NCBI RefSeq assembly: GCF_021018895.1
Contig: NC_079377.1
Coordinates: 7,384,501 to 7,448,500, forward strand
DNA: 64,000 nt
Direction of reading: 5' to 3'
Source: Seriola aureovittata
Lineage: Eukaryota; Chordata; Actinopteri; Carangiformes; Carangidae
Numbering within the stretch: position 1 is the first letter of the stretch; every line of letters starts with the position of its first letter. Shown piece after piece: positions 22,601 through 35,525 of the stretch. Under the pieces are notes generated by a model. The model saw only the letters and a list, made by a program, of their open reading frames with translations, made no database searches and was not told the DNA's origin. The position numbers and the translations under genes were made by a program.

Positions 22601-25600
22601 GTCTAGCCACAATACTAAACACTGTGAAGGTGAACAGTGTGACCACGTCCCAATGAGAAAATTGTATTTCAGAGTCAAAATGACAATGTCTTTAATCGAT
22701 AAATCCAATAAATACAGAGGAATTCGTCTTGGTGACAAATTTCTGTGAGGAGAAATGAGAAATTGCAAGGTTTCACAGCACATACAGACACAGTGTAAGG
22801 TCAACAGGACCTCATCCACTGTGGACCTATGCACAATAATATTAACCTTACTGTGAAGTGTTTCTGCACTTTTCTTATGCCTTATCTGCCCAACAGCAGC
22901 ACGATTACGACAGAGTGCATGAATGCCATTGCCTTTTTTCTCAAAAATACATTGGGTACTCAAATGTATAACATCTGCCCTCCAGCCCTCAAGGCTGTTG
23001 TCCGTCTGGCTTTTAGTCTCAATTTGAAATATACATGGGTCAAGTGCAATGAGGCCAGATATTATAACAGAAAAATACATCAATATTACAGGGCATATGG
23101 CAACATTCCTAGAGAGTGCCAATCAGCAGAACAAATGGCTGAAGCATTGGCTGAATGCTCAACTGGGACAAAGGGCTTCATTGGATGCTTGTCATTTAAG
23201 AGACAGCAATTAGCAGGTTTTATCGCAGATCACAAAGGCTGCGGAAAACGAGCATGGTTCCTCACCTGGCAGCTGTGATATGAGCACCACACAGAGTGAG
23301 GCATCTTTTGTTCTAAGGCTTAGGTGCTCGAGTTTACAATATTGTGAGAGTGCTTCTTCCAGACTACTAGCACAAGATCATATTATTAGCAGAATCAGAA
23401 GAATAGGAAAAGGTAGAGACCAAGCACAAGATGGACATAGGAGAGATTAGAAAAGAAAAGAAATTAATTGTCAGAAAGGGAAACAGACACAGTGACAGAC
23501 CATCAAACAAAGAGAATGAGTGCAAATCCAAAGAGGCTAATTTGTGCATAAGTGGTATGGGCCGCAGAGACTTGAGGAAACATCTAATTGCAATTCATCC
23601 AATTTTGGGAGTGAAAATGAAATTGGATTTATTTCCTGTAAATTAAACTTAAACAAGACTAGTTTGTGCCAAAAATGTTGTTTCTACATGAAAATAGTTC
23701 CCAGAAATGATGAAGTTGCTTGTTGTTGGGGTACTGCAAGGACAGCCAATAAATAATAGGTAAACTTGTTGTAGCGAGTTTTGGAAAAAGTTGTGTGGTT
23801 TGTTGTGGTTATAGGTATATGGTATGTCAGATTATGTGAAAAGCCATTATACCATTTTTCCCCACATTTACTGGGATATTAAATTACTTGTTACACAGCT
23901 GGTGGTAAGTCACAGCTATTGTACCAAGCACGCTGCCAACTACCCATCTGATAATGATGGTATGCAATCAGCTAAGTCATAAAGACTCACCATTTTGTTA
24001 TTAGTGATATTAAACATTATTAGACACAGCCCATTGTCCATGTTTTAAAATCAAAATGACACAGACTGCTGTTTCTTTCTTGAGGAAACCATCTTTGTCT
24101 GACCGTAAATAGTGCAGACAAAGCTTGCAAACAGCATACCAAGAATAAAATGAAAAAAGAACAATTGAGAGAAGGAGATGTGAGTATTTAGTTTTACAAC
24201 CATGCAAAGCCTCCCTTCCTGACTCTACCTGTCAAGAAGAGAGACTATGTACAACCTACCAAGGGATGTTTGTGTACATGCATTTTGCGTGGGTGTGTTT
24301 GTGTGAAAATACACAAGTGAGCTCACACTCAGCTCAGGGAGAAAGGATGACAAAAGATGCTAGCAGATGAGAGCAGTCATGGCAGCCGCCACATACAGAA
24401 AGGGAAGGAATAATATGGATACTGTGACAATCATACGCCCCAGTGGTGAAAAATGGCTGCAATACAGCATTTATATAAACCTGTGAAAGCACACATGGTT
24501 ATGTGCCCAACAAGCAAAGAGTGATACATTAAATCAAGGAATAATGGAAACAGGACCACATGTCCCTAGTGATGGTCATTCTGGCTTCACCCTCCAGGCA
24601 TGCACCCTTCAAAATGTTAAGCTGGTAATACATTAAACTCCAGGGGTTTATCTTACCACTAGGAGTTCGCCTAAATGGCAAGTTCCTAGCTAAGAGTTTC
24701 CTCTTTTATCCCTCTATTATTCCTCTATGTTCTGACCTATTCAAGAGATGCTGAGATCACCTTTTACTAGAGATTGAAAAGAGGTCTAAGCTAAGAGAAA
24801 CAGTTGACCTTGTTTCTATGGATGACATTGTGCTTCATGAAAGTACTCACTCATTATGCTCTCAGTGACTCATTCATAATTCATCATAATAATCTAAGAG
24901 TAATGAAACATATAATTACTGCTGCCGTATTCACTATTAAGGTGTTGTGTTGTTTGAACATGAGTACTATCTATAGCACCAGCTGCACCAAGTAGTTCAG
25001 TCATGGCTATGAAGCTAGTAGCATTATACTCTTAAAATACTACTACTAAAATAGAACTACTAATACTCTTAAAATAAATTTCAATACATTTTCAAAAGTT
25101 TGACATTATTGAATCAGACCGACGGTTGACAAGACTGCAGACATTAGGATTTCAGTTCTATTAAAAATTACAGTATAAGTATGTCTGTTATTTTCAAATC
25201 TTTTTTGTATATCGCTTGTTCAAAATTTGTAGTCCAATCGTATAAAATATATTTACAAAGAAATGCAGCAGTGTTTCATTTGGTAAATAATGAATGCTGG
25301 GAAACACACATACATTATATTTAACAATATATTACAAAATATAGTGCCATCTTGGAAATACAACCAAAAGATTCTGTCTTAAGGAAAGAAAAATAAATGG
25401 GTCAAGTTCTTTCTGGATTATATTGTAATAGAAAGTATGAAACAAGCTGATGAAAAGTGTGGCCTGCTCAGCTTGTCTACTTGATACTAAATCAAAAAGT
25501 GTTAATCAATACAAACTATAAATTCAAAATACTGAAAATTGAAACACCTACCAAGATACTTGAAAGTACAAGTATGCATTATCATTTTTGTGACAGTTTG

Positions 25601-25904
25601 TTTCTTGATTAACTGTTTAACTGGTTTAATATTAGTGTAGTATATTAGTGTAAACCAGTGAGGGAGTCTTTCATTTATTTAATACAAGCAGCAGATTGAA
25701 TTCTCTTACTGATTTCTTTGTCAAGCTTCCACCTTAGAGCATGTCCACCACTGGCAGTAATTCTAACAATATACTATGTATTATTTGACATATGCTTTTT
25801 ACGATATTATGAATTGCTTCAGGAAGTGTTGCATTAATAGTGTAACATCAGAGTTTGGGAGTGTGTTTAGTATAACACAGATTATCATTATTATTTTCAA
25901 TTGT
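19649..25904. other. Gene-free sequence with one unusually long chance-like ORF
   Basis: The longest open frame is a 200-codon minus-strand ORF (22520-23122) that overlaps a 149-codon plus-strand ORF (22829-23278). Neither translation resembles a family I know. A short direct repeat ACTCTTAAAATA occurs near 25029 and 25067. No transposon ends or SINE bodies are recognised. Confidence 0.35.

Positions 25905-25950
<46 letters not shown>
25905..25950. repeat. (TAG)15 trinucleotide microsatellite
   Basis: A perfect TAG array of 46 bp followed by a GTGG interruption. Confidence 0.97.
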
Positions 25951-25954
<4 letters not shown>

Positions 25955-28420
25955 TTTGTATCATTATCATTGGACAATTTGCAGCACCCAACAGCAAATA
26001 TCAGGAAATAGGACATTTAGGACACTAACCAGACAGAGAAATGTAGGACTAAATAAGTCACTATGAATACCTATTTAATTTATTACATCAAGCAGTCAGT
26101 ACTCCTACATTAAATCTGGAAAATGTTTAATGCAGATTCCATGGGCAGTCTTTGTATTTTCATTATTAATGTGGGCTCTGTGATTTTGATGGCGGTCAAA
26201 AAGTGAGAGTGAGACTGTGTCCAAATGAAGGTGCTAATACTCTAATTGGGTTAAGATTATGTACCTGATGAGGCCATTTCATAGTCTGGCTGCATGTTAG
26301 CTGACAAGCTTCATTAGTCTCAGCCTCCAAAATGGGACTCAACCTGCATGGCCAAATGGTTATCAAGTGCTAAGAGCCATGCCAGGACCTGTGCCACACA
26401 CCATAAACCTCAGATATTAATTAATATCAGTTGTTCACAGATTTTATTGGGTGATGCCTTTTTAATTGACACTTGCTACGACTGACAAATTCATAAGGTA
26501 CACTTCGCTGTAGGAGGGCAAAAAAGACAAATTAAAGTCAATTAGTTTGAGGCAGATTGAAAGAGGAGATGGCCATGCAGATGAGAGAGAACAGTCAGGC
26601 CACAAGAGCTCAGGCTCAGACGGAAATCCAGACTATGGGGAGACCCTGTGTCTGCCAATGTGAGATAAGGACAGCACAGAGACTATGGCGCACTGCCCTG
26701 CACTGTTGCTGTAAAAAATGGAGTGGAGAGAAATGGCTAGGGTCAGTCCTGCAACAGGATCAGTTTTAAGAAAGCTCTATTCCCAGAGAGGCCCTCTGAT
26801 ATGTGTAGAACAGGCAACTTTTGTTCTTTATTTACATTCTTCCTGGATTGGCTGGGATGAATTATGAAGTCTATTTTGGTTTGCAAGGGGGTTGATGAGG
26901 AGGTTGGCCAAGATGCAAGTGAAACCTCAGAGGCTTTGAGCCCCAGAAGCCGTAGTTTAAGAGTGTATTCGCCTAAGCAAGAAGCAAGAAGTTCGTGCCA
27001 ACACGGAAAAACGGGATGAGAGTGTGCCTGGCCTCAGCAAGGGCCTCAAGGTCAGCTGGATGGAGAGGACGGATAAAAAACCCAGAGCAAAGCTTTACAG
27101 GTGTTCCCTCTAACACTATGACTTTTCACATGCATAGCATTTGGGTGAGTGGGAATAGCATGAATGCAGCAGGAAAGCTGTACTAACAAATACAAACACG
27201 AGACTGCCAATTTCAAGATGAAATCTCTGCCATGTCCTTAAAGGGCTCTTTGATGGGTTCAAAAACCCTTAAATCATCCTTTCAACTAAAGAGTGCATTA
27301 CTCTTCTGAAAGTATTATGATCACATCAGCATAGGCTACAATATCCTTGGTAATAAGTCTACAGTGACTGGCTACGCACATCAAACTCAAACTGACAAGA
27401 CACTAAGCTCAGGGCTACAAGTTGCCAAAATGAAGATTTGAAAAATTCTTTACATGGATAAAATCCAAAAGAGGCTTTGGCAGTACGATGTTAAACAAGA
27501 CAAAAAAAATGTAAAATACCAGTAAAGGACTAATCTATCATCAGGGGATGATGAGAATGGGCAAGAATGTCTTGTACTGACATCTGTTAAATTGAAATAT
27601 TTGGGCCTGCTGGCAAATGCACAATAAAAAAATAACAGCGGTGCTGCTTCTATCAGGGGTACTTTACTGGAACTTACTACTTTATGTCCCAAGTTGAAAT
27701 CACTGTCTAAAATTTTCAACATTTTTTCCAGCATTGCATTCTATAAATTTGCATTTATTTTTTTGAAGAGGACATGATTTCCTAAATTTTTCCATGTAAT
27801 CATGAAAGATTTAAAATAATCAATAAGCTATCCTTTAGCAGAGGTGCAACAAGTGAATAATGAAATGGTATTGTCATTCTAATACAGCGTATGAACTTGC
27901 TAATTATGTAATTTGGATGTACAAAATAATAAGCTTACAGAGGCCGTTCTAAAACTGAGGGATGAGTTCGTGTTTTTAAAGTATTGCTGGTTATTCACAT
28001 AAACCACTCTGTGTCCAGTTTAAATTAGTGAAATATGCAAAAGAAGAATTAAAGTCATTGCCTATGCCTGTGGTACCTGGCTTTAATCAATCCCCACCCT
28101 AATGAAAACTACACCCAGTGGCTCTACATTGTTAGAAATGAAAGATGAAAATTCAATACTTTGTCTGTGTTCAGCTTCATCTCTGAGTCAGGGACAATTA
28201 AAATCAATCGGCATGACTTCAGACAATGTGGAGTCAAATGAGCAAAGTTTTGACAGTAAGGATTCATTAAAAACACTCACTGTAACAACTTAATAAGCAA
28301 TGTAGAATTAATACAGTAGATGGGGAATAGGTTGATGTATGAACCATGATATGATTTTTATATTCGTGGAAATTGCAACACCTATCTTGCCATCAAGAAG
28401 ACATCGAAAAATCTTATCAC
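25951..28420. other. Gene-free sequence, nothing assigned
   Basis: No gene or recognised repeat. The stretch 26540-27190 is richer in G+C and purines than its flanks, without exon-like features I can support. Confidence 0.35.
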
Positions 28421-28619
28421 AGGGCGCACCGGTATCAAACATAGTTAAGTGCATAACATATATCAAGGCTGAATCATTGCCACAGAGGCCTGGGTTCGAA
28501 TCTATCTTGGGTCCCTTCCAACATTTCATCCCTACACTCTCCCCTGCTTTTCCTGTCTCTCTCTACTGGCTCTATCACTAAAAAACAAAAAAAAGCAAAA
28601 AAAAACAAAAACAAAAACA
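28421..28619 (+). mobile_element. Degenerate tRNA-derived SINE
   Basis: The segment has a B-box match GGGTTCGAATC (28492-28502), then a pyrimidine-rich part (TTCCAACATTTCATCCCTAC, CTCTCCCCTGCTTTTCC, TGTCTCTCTCTACTGGC) like the body of the SINE at 9476, and a long A-rich tail with C and G interruptions (28579-28619). The A box region is no longer recognisable and no target-site duplication is clear, so this copy is much older than the one in the FLRT3 intron. Confidence 0.6.
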
Positions 28620-29204
28620 GTCTCTTGTTTCCCTTCCCAGTCACCCAATTAGTCTCTCTAGGTGACAGCAAGGAAGATCATTCTCAGGGCCACTGCTCAT
28701 ATGCAGCTCCAAATCTAACCATGGGTCTTTCACCGTTTATCAGCCCAAGTATTTGAAGGAGGTAACAACAGGGGAGAAGCAGTGTTACTACAGTTTGCCT
28801 CATAAAGTGTTTCATTATATCTGCAAGAACCATTAGGTAATTTATTCATGATGCTGGTATTATTCACAAGGTTTGACAATATTATGAACTTTCATACTTT
28901 TAGAAATCCAGATTTATCTTATAACAATTTGTTATTGGCTAAAACAAGCATAATGAACTGAAGGGAGTGTGAGTGTGTCTGATCATTCTTGCGTCATGAA
29001 GTGAATGTGAGTACGTGAAGCAAGACTGATATAGTGATGTGGATGGGAGCGTATTAAAAGCTGACAGCTGCTGTTTGGATTCAAACAGTCTCAGACAGTC
29101 ACAGGTTTCTGTCTCATCTCTGTTTCTATCAGAAGTTCATACACAAAACAAGACAAAGATTCTACAGCCACACTTGTGCCTCTGTGAGGCTGTGCAGCAC
29201 TCTT
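28620..29204. other. Gene-free sequence, nothing assigned
   Basis: No recognised element between the SINE and the following interspersed repeat. Confidence 0.35.
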
Positions 29205-29640
29205 TTGAGCTATATGCTGACACCAGCATGCTAACATGGTCACATTGAGGTTGATGTAGGTATAATGTTTACCATGTTCAACATCTTACTTAGAGCATTA
29301 GCAGACAAATATTTGCTAGTTAACACTAAACATTAAGTGCAGCTGTTAGTTTTGCAGGTATTTGGGCACAGACCAAAGTAAAGGACTAATTAAAAATCTG
29401 ACCTCATGAGGGCACTACACGAAAAGTGAAGGATTGATCAAGTCATTACCATTCATCCATGATTTTATCAAATTTCTGGCAATCCAACCAATAGTTATCA
29501 AAAAACTAAAATATTAACCTTATGGTGGTAAAAAAAAAAAAAAAAAATTCCGTGCCAATTCATTCAGTAGTTGCTGAGATATTTCAGGGGGCTCAAAGTA
29601 AAGAGCCAACCAACGTTGCCATCCATAGAGCCCCACTGCT
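29205..29640 (+). repeat. Percomorph interspersed repeat (GCTAACATGG ... TTTGCAGGTATTTGG family)
   Basis: The blocks CACCAGCATGCTAACATGG, GGTATAATGTTTACCATG, TTTGCTAGTTAACACTAAAC, TTAGTTTTGCAGGTATTTGG, CAAAGTAAAGGACTAATTAA, CATTACCATTCATCC, TTTCTGGCAATCCAACCAAT and GTTGCTGAGATATTTCAG follow the order I know from an abundant percomorph repeat. A poly-A run (29530-29547) replaces part of the usual sequence after TATGGTGGT. The copy is diverged and its limits are approximate. Confidence 0.6.
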
Positions 29641-31196
29641 AACATGGCCGACAACACAGAGTATGTGGTGTTTTGTCCTTAGGACAGCTGTTTGAGCACA
29701 CACAAACACAGATGTACATTCCATTTATAGTACTGCATGTTTGCCAGCATGTCATGATAACACAGGCATATAAAACAGCACAGCAAATAGAATTTAATCA
29801 TGAAGCCACGCTATTAATATAGAGATGATAGTAACTGTACACAGTGGGATGTTTTGAAACCGTGTTTCATGCAGAACAAAGATTCAACAAGAAGGGAGGC
29901 CCTGAGGGTAAGGACCCAGAGCACAGTGAGAGGAAAGACACTCCTGGTCTGCTCCATAGAGTCATTAACCTTTTTCCAGCAGGGAAGGCCACGTGCTTTC
30001 TTCTTTCATTCTATTCACACACTTCATTAACAAGCTCCCTTTCACAGACTAATTCCCGTTTCAAATTTGCTCTTTGTTAATTAGAAGCAGGTTTAACCTC
30101 ACAAAGAGCTTCTATTGTGTTTACTTTTAATAATATTGCCCCCATGTAAATGAATTAGCACAAAAACACACTGTCCAGGGCAGACACTTCAAAATGTATT
30201 GGCAAGTAATTGAGTGTGGATGCAAACACATTTGTGCTTTTTCAGTCAGAAATAAAAGCTGGTGTCCTGCCTTGGATTTCTCTTCTGTTGGTGTTCCTAA
30301 TTAACTCCTGTTTTCAGGGGGGATTTAAAATAGGCCAATGAAGAGACTTTCAAAAGGGAGGGATATAACGGCCTCCTCATCCAGTAAATTAACCTTGGCT
30401 GCCTTCTGCACCCAAAACTGTAACAGGTTTGTAATCAATTTTGGCTCTACAACACTATTCACAAGCTTAGAGAAGAAAGACGCTCAACATGAGTTGTGCC
30501 TTGCTTACACAGTAGCTGAACACTTATCTCAAAACCACAAGACACCTTTCTCAGAGACTGTCAGGACACAGATCGGTTTTGCCCCTGGATCGAATGACCC
30601 AGTGGTCAAAACACAGCTTGTGTGCAGCCTGTATCAGCGGAAATGGACACAGTTGTAACAGTGAGAACAGCAACAATGTACAGTGTGTCCCATCTTAAGA
30701 GATGCCCACAATGAGTGAATCGCACTCAGTAGACAAAGCCCATTTATCCACAGGCATTCATCATCAGTGAGGGGTCTCTGCTGCACAGCTGCACCACCCT
30801 CTCCTTCTCTTACCTCACCTCCCTCTGCAATGACCATTTACATCAGAACACAAAGTTAACCCACAGTCATACAAACAAACTCAAACCCACATGCTACTTG
30901 TCACACTTGCATGCTCCTCAGAGGTGCTGACTGCAGCCTTGTCCCTGTCCATTAAGTGCAGATTTAAGGGGATGGTATCCTTGAAAATACAGGCTTCGAC
31001 TTTGAAGGGGCATACATTATTCAGATTCAGCAACAGGGATTTCACTCCCTCCCTCCTCTAATAACCAAGGTGTAATTAAACAAAACAATTAATCTCCAAT
31101 CCTAAGAATCTACAGTCGTGGGGTCAGAGAAGCATGTATCACGGCTGTGAACTTGTTTATCTCTGCTAATATATATTCAATGTCATTATTCTATAT
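29641..31196. other. Gene-free sequence, nothing assigned
   Basis: No gene or repeat family recognised. The longest frame is a 106-codon plus-strand ORF (30338-30658) without resemblance to a known family. Confidence 0.35.
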
Positions 31197-31206
31197 AGGG
31201 TTTGTG

Positions 31207-31266
<60 letters not shown>

Positions 31267-31306
31267 CACAAACCCTATATATATATATATATATATAAAA
31301 CCACAA

Positions 31307-31350
<44 letters not shown>

Positions 31351-31355
31351 TTGTG

Positions 31356-31396
<41 letters not shown>
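31197..31396. repeat. (TA)n block with four copies of a 15-mer in forward-reverse-reverse-forward order
   Basis: The 15-mer AGGGTTTGTGGTTTT occurs at 31197-31211 and 31346-31360. Its exact reverse complement occurs at 31262-31276 and 31297-31311. All four copies are identical, and pure TA tracts of about 50, 20, 34 and 36 bp fill the gaps. The arrangement can fold as two adjacent hairpins with TA stems. Confidence 0.95.
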
Positions 31397-31399
<3 letters not shown>

Positions 31400-31642
31400 C
31401 ACCCTCTTAAAATAATGGCCTAAGTCATTTTTTCAGGTTTTTCAGGAAACACAAAAAACTCAACAAAAGAGTCACACTTTTGACATAGGCCATTATACAA
31501 CCGGGGGTAGAATTGCATGTTCCCCTCAACTGAGGATTCAGGCGATTTTACCAGAGGTGGCCAGCATCATGAGGGGGTGATTTAGGCAAAAAAAACATTT
31601 TTGTCAAAACATGACTTAGGCCATTATTTTAGGAAGGTGACG
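31397..31642. mobile_element. Non-autonomous MITE with 31-bp terminal inverted repeats
   Basis: The left end (31397-31427) begins CGACACCCTCTT and the right end (31612-31642) finishes AGGAAGGTGACG. The two are inverted repeats with 28 of 31 matches, sharing TAAAATAATGGCCTAAGTCA inward. The element is 246 bp and has no coding capacity. An internal GACATAGGCCATTAT (near 31480-31494) partly repeats the right TIR in the same orientation. TA repeats abut both ends, so the insertion was into a (TA)n tract and the exact target duplication (TA or longer) cannot be read. I do not know its family. Confidence 0.8.
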
Positions 31643-31770
31643 ATATATATATATATATATAACCTATAACCTATATATAGGTATGTACTTAAATGAAGTA
31701 TAGATGTGTCTCTAACATCAAAGGGTAATTGATCATAGCTGCCCCCCCCCCCCCAAAAAAAAAAAAAAAA
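31643..31770. repeat. (TA)n remnant, AACCTATA direct repeat and C13-A16 tract
   Basis: A short TA array (31643-31660) continues the repeat interrupted by the MITE. Two AACCTATA copies follow. A C13 run (31742-31754) directly joins an A16 run (31755-31770). Confidence 0.9.
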
Positions 31771-34700
31771 GAAAACTATCAAAACCATGAAATGGTACTC
31801 CACTGAGATCACATCAAAACACTGGAGATATCTGCTGTACCCTGTCAAACACAGAGGTACAAATTACCATATTAAACACTATCCTTCTGTACAATAGTCT
31901 AAATGCGTCAGTCTCATTTTGATTAGAGGGGAAGGGAATGTGAGCCATTTCTACCACTGCTTAATTAGCAGTGTTTAACTAGCACCGCTGACACCACGGG
32001 AGAGCAGTCAGTGGTGAGACACGACTGTCAAGAAGACAGGGTAAGTGTGTTTCGGTCACGAGTCACTCATCTTTGTCTTACACACAGATGCAAATTAAAT
32101 AAGTGTAACTTGAAAATGCCAGAAATGGCTTGTTTTTAGAGGGACCTCACAACAAATTGTGAAGCAGTTTAGACCTATTATATATGCTGAAGTCAGTGAG
32201 TTTACAGAGTACAAGATGAACAACTGTCTTGAAGTTGCAGTGTAGATGTGTGTGTTGGCACACTTTGGTGCATATTTGTTTCCTACGTGTCTGTTCAAAG
32301 CTATTAGTTTGATCAGTTTTTCAATCATATTAACTTGGCTCCAGAGTCCCTCCCACAGTTGGGAATATTGCACTCCCACAGATATAAAAATGTATACAAA
32401 GAAAACTTTATTATCTGCCCTTACTGTCCATCCAGTGCAGTGCAAGGGTACCTATAGAAATTAAACAAATACGCAAAATAGTGCTTTTCTTAAACTGCAG
32501 CACGGAGACACTCCAAAGAACTTTCTTAATAAGTATAATCTACAAGTAAAGGTTGAAAAAAGAATATATTAATACAGACAATTATGTATTACATGAGCAA
32601 AACAAACAAATGTAATAAAATATGCAAATATTCAGTAAAACAAGCTAATAACGAGAGGTATAAATATAGGTTGATTAATTTATTTGTCAATAGTAACATT
32701 TGTTTGACTTGTTGTTTGATTCTTTGACCTAATTTAGAGGACGCAACACTGACCCACTAACCAGGGCTGCACTGTATAACCCCTGAACAAGAGGCATTAT
32801 ATACATGGTATACATGTTTGTCGCTGGTAGCTCCACGTGTAGGAGGAGGAAAGTGGTCATCCCCAGGCAAACAGTGGGAGTTAGCAGTGACAAAGACGAC
32901 CATGCTTGAGAGATAGAAAAACCTTAGACTGGGGTGGAAAAAAGTATTAAAAATTTTTTTTAAAAACATGAAAAAAATCAGTTAATTCTTATTGAATATC
33001 AATAAAGAGGGAAAATATGACTTGAAAAAGTTTATTGTTAATATACCAGTTGCTTTATAGTTCCATTTAAAATGTGAATGAAAAACAAGTTTGTAAAAGA
33101 TGAGATCTTGATATTGGTGAATCCATTTTAATAGCACCTATAATTAATCTGGCATGAAAACCAAAATCATCGACAGCACCAGAGCTTAAAAAAACTGGAC
33201 CATTTTGTTTGTGCAGTATTATTTTCAAAGTGTTGTCTTCATTTTAATAAGCAAGACGAATTGTGTGTGTATGTGTGTGTTTAAAAGCAACAGTCAGAGC
33301 GAGATTGAAGCGAGATAGGTTTAAAGACTGTGTACAGTAAGTTGAGAAGCGTGCAGCCAGACAAACATTTCCCAATTACCTTCCATGCAGGGTTTTCATT
33401 AAGTACTTCCACATAAGAGTCTGACTGGCTGCTCTTTGTCTCCACAGCCGTCTGGAGCTAATCAAATTCACAGGCTGTCTCAGAAGCCATCTCAGCCTCC
33501 CATTATCATTAATCTGGATGGCCATCTCATCGGCACCGTGGTTAACGAACAATGTTAGGGCTAGAAATTCAATTTTCTACAGTTAGCAATTGAATTGGTG
33601 ATCAATTGTTGCATCTCAGAGATGAAGGATTGTCAAAGCAGGGTCCTCCATTGTTCCATTATTGGAACACTCAGATGAGCTCCTGAATCCCATTAATAAA
33701 GCGGCAGTACAGCAGCTGTGCATCACAGACCAGCCAACGCTGAAGCTGGCCCTCTCTGTTATTTCCACTGTGGGAGAAAGGACGGGGATGACAAACCACA
33801 ACTGCTTTTACAAGATGAAATGTAGCAAACATGCTGCTGGCAGTATGTACTCAGCAAGAGAGGACACCAACACCACACACATGATTTGAAAATATATTAT
33901 GTGAGGAATAAGTGATACAAAAATAAGAAATGGGAGGCAGGGAGAAGAAAATATAAGGTTTATATTTATTGTGGTGATGAGAGTTATTATCAGTGTAGGG
34001 CGGTAACATGACACAAAGAAGAACATGTAAATGTGTTATTTTTCTGGAGTGGAGTCATGAAAGGTTTTACTGTTTGAATTTCAGTAGCTCCATCACATTA
34101 CAGCTACAGACTAATTTCGATATGCTATTGGTTTGTTCTGTAGATTCAGAATTTTAACAATTTTTACTGCTTTCAAAATGATGTGGAAAAAAATACTTTC
34201 ATGGAGGCTGTGCTTTCCTTTTATCTTATTCCCGTTTACACATGCACAAACAACACAGGATGTGAACAAGACATGAGAGACAATGAGATGAAAAGGACGA
34301 GAAATTGCAGTGATAGCAAGTGAATGGTGCAGGTATGTAACAGTATTTTGAATCTGCAACATGTAGGAACAATAGCATATTGTATGAGTTCTAGGTAAAG
34401 TTCTAAGTAAAGAAGCAAATACTTGTCCTAAGGAACAACAGTTAATGTATTTCAATTTATTACAGTTAAAGTAAAGTAATACATTATACATGTAATGTTT
34501 TACTTTAAATCCCATGGCAGTGTCATTTATCATGAAATTACACAAAAGTATGAAAAAGTACCACATTCAAAAATTTGCAATGGTCTGAGTTGTGGGTCTG
34601 ACAAGATCCAGCAAGTGGGTCTGGTCTTGGGAGCAGAGGGAACAGAATAGATGTGGTGCGTTACAGGAGCACCAACCCTTTTCTCAGTGCTGCATAAGCT

Positions 34701-35099
34701 ACACTGTCTGACTGCAGTGGGGTCTATTGAGACAGAGTGCCTGCCAGAAGAGCATAAGACTAATAGTGTGCTGCCATTTCTGCTTATATTGTTACACCTG
34801 CCCCAAAGGATAGCCATACTGCTATGAAATTACACCACAAGATGTGCTGTTGCAACATTTTAGCACAGCGCACCACAAACTGACAGGGGCAACAAGTTGT
34901 GCACTTACGTGATATACTATGTATAAATTACAAATAGATGGAAAACCTTTACTTTTTTATGTGTTTAGATGTCTTTTAGATTTAGTTATATTTAGATTCA
35001 TATACAATTTTGATTTAGATGTATATGTAGATAAAGATGCAGCATCGATTTTGCCTAAAGCCACAATTTTTTCATGCATTCATTTATTCTCTGCCTGCC
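31771..35099. other. Gene-free AT-rich sequence, nothing assigned
   Basis: Open frames of up to 151 codons (minus strand, 34111-34566) arise in AT-rich sequence and show no family resemblance. No splice-flanked coding exon is recognised on either strand. Confidence 0.35.
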
Positions 35100-35525
35100 T
35101 TTTCCATATTACTGACTCTCCTGTCTTTTCAGCCCTTGTCACTCCCTCGCCCTGCAGTAACCCCAGCTTTCCGCCTTTCTGCCACCCGACTCCTCCACGC
35201 TCACCTACTACCTGTTCCCAATTCCCTAATCAGCTCTTAGTATATATACCGCCTCATTTCCACTCATTCCCTGCCAGTGTGTCTACTGCGCTTTTAGCCC
35301 AGTAGCTTTCCAGGCTTTCTGACCCATTATCCCTGGTTTTGCCTGCCTGTTTTTGACAACCTGCCCATTTCTGGATTTCACCTTTTGCCTCTCTGGCTGT
35401 TACTGACCACTGGCCACACCCTGACTTCACCTACCTGCGTTTAAAAAAAGGCAAACTGTCTAACTTTTACTAGTGTTTCTGAGTTGTGTAAATGAGTGTT
35501 CCTAAACCCAAACCGTGACACCATG
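35100..35525 (+). mobile_element. Possible LTR or other retroelement remnant
   Basis: A C/T-rich stretch holds repeated CTGCCTGC-, CCTGTTTTTGAC- and CTGACC-like blocks, a TATATATACC motif at about 35239-35248 followed by a GC-balanced segment, and an end block TCTAACTTTTACTAGTGTTTCTGAGTTGTG. This composition resembles LTRs of fish Gypsy-type retrotransposons as I remember them. No coding domain, primer-binding site or clear TG...CA ends with a duplication were found, so the class is uncertain. Confidence 0.4.

Noticed and set aside
31202..31423. 73-codon ORF of alternating Tyr-Ile
   Set aside because: An artefact of the (TA)n block.
34111..34566. 151-codon minus-strand ORF
   Set aside because: Cys/Leu/Ile-rich translation of AT-rich sequence without any recognisable motif.
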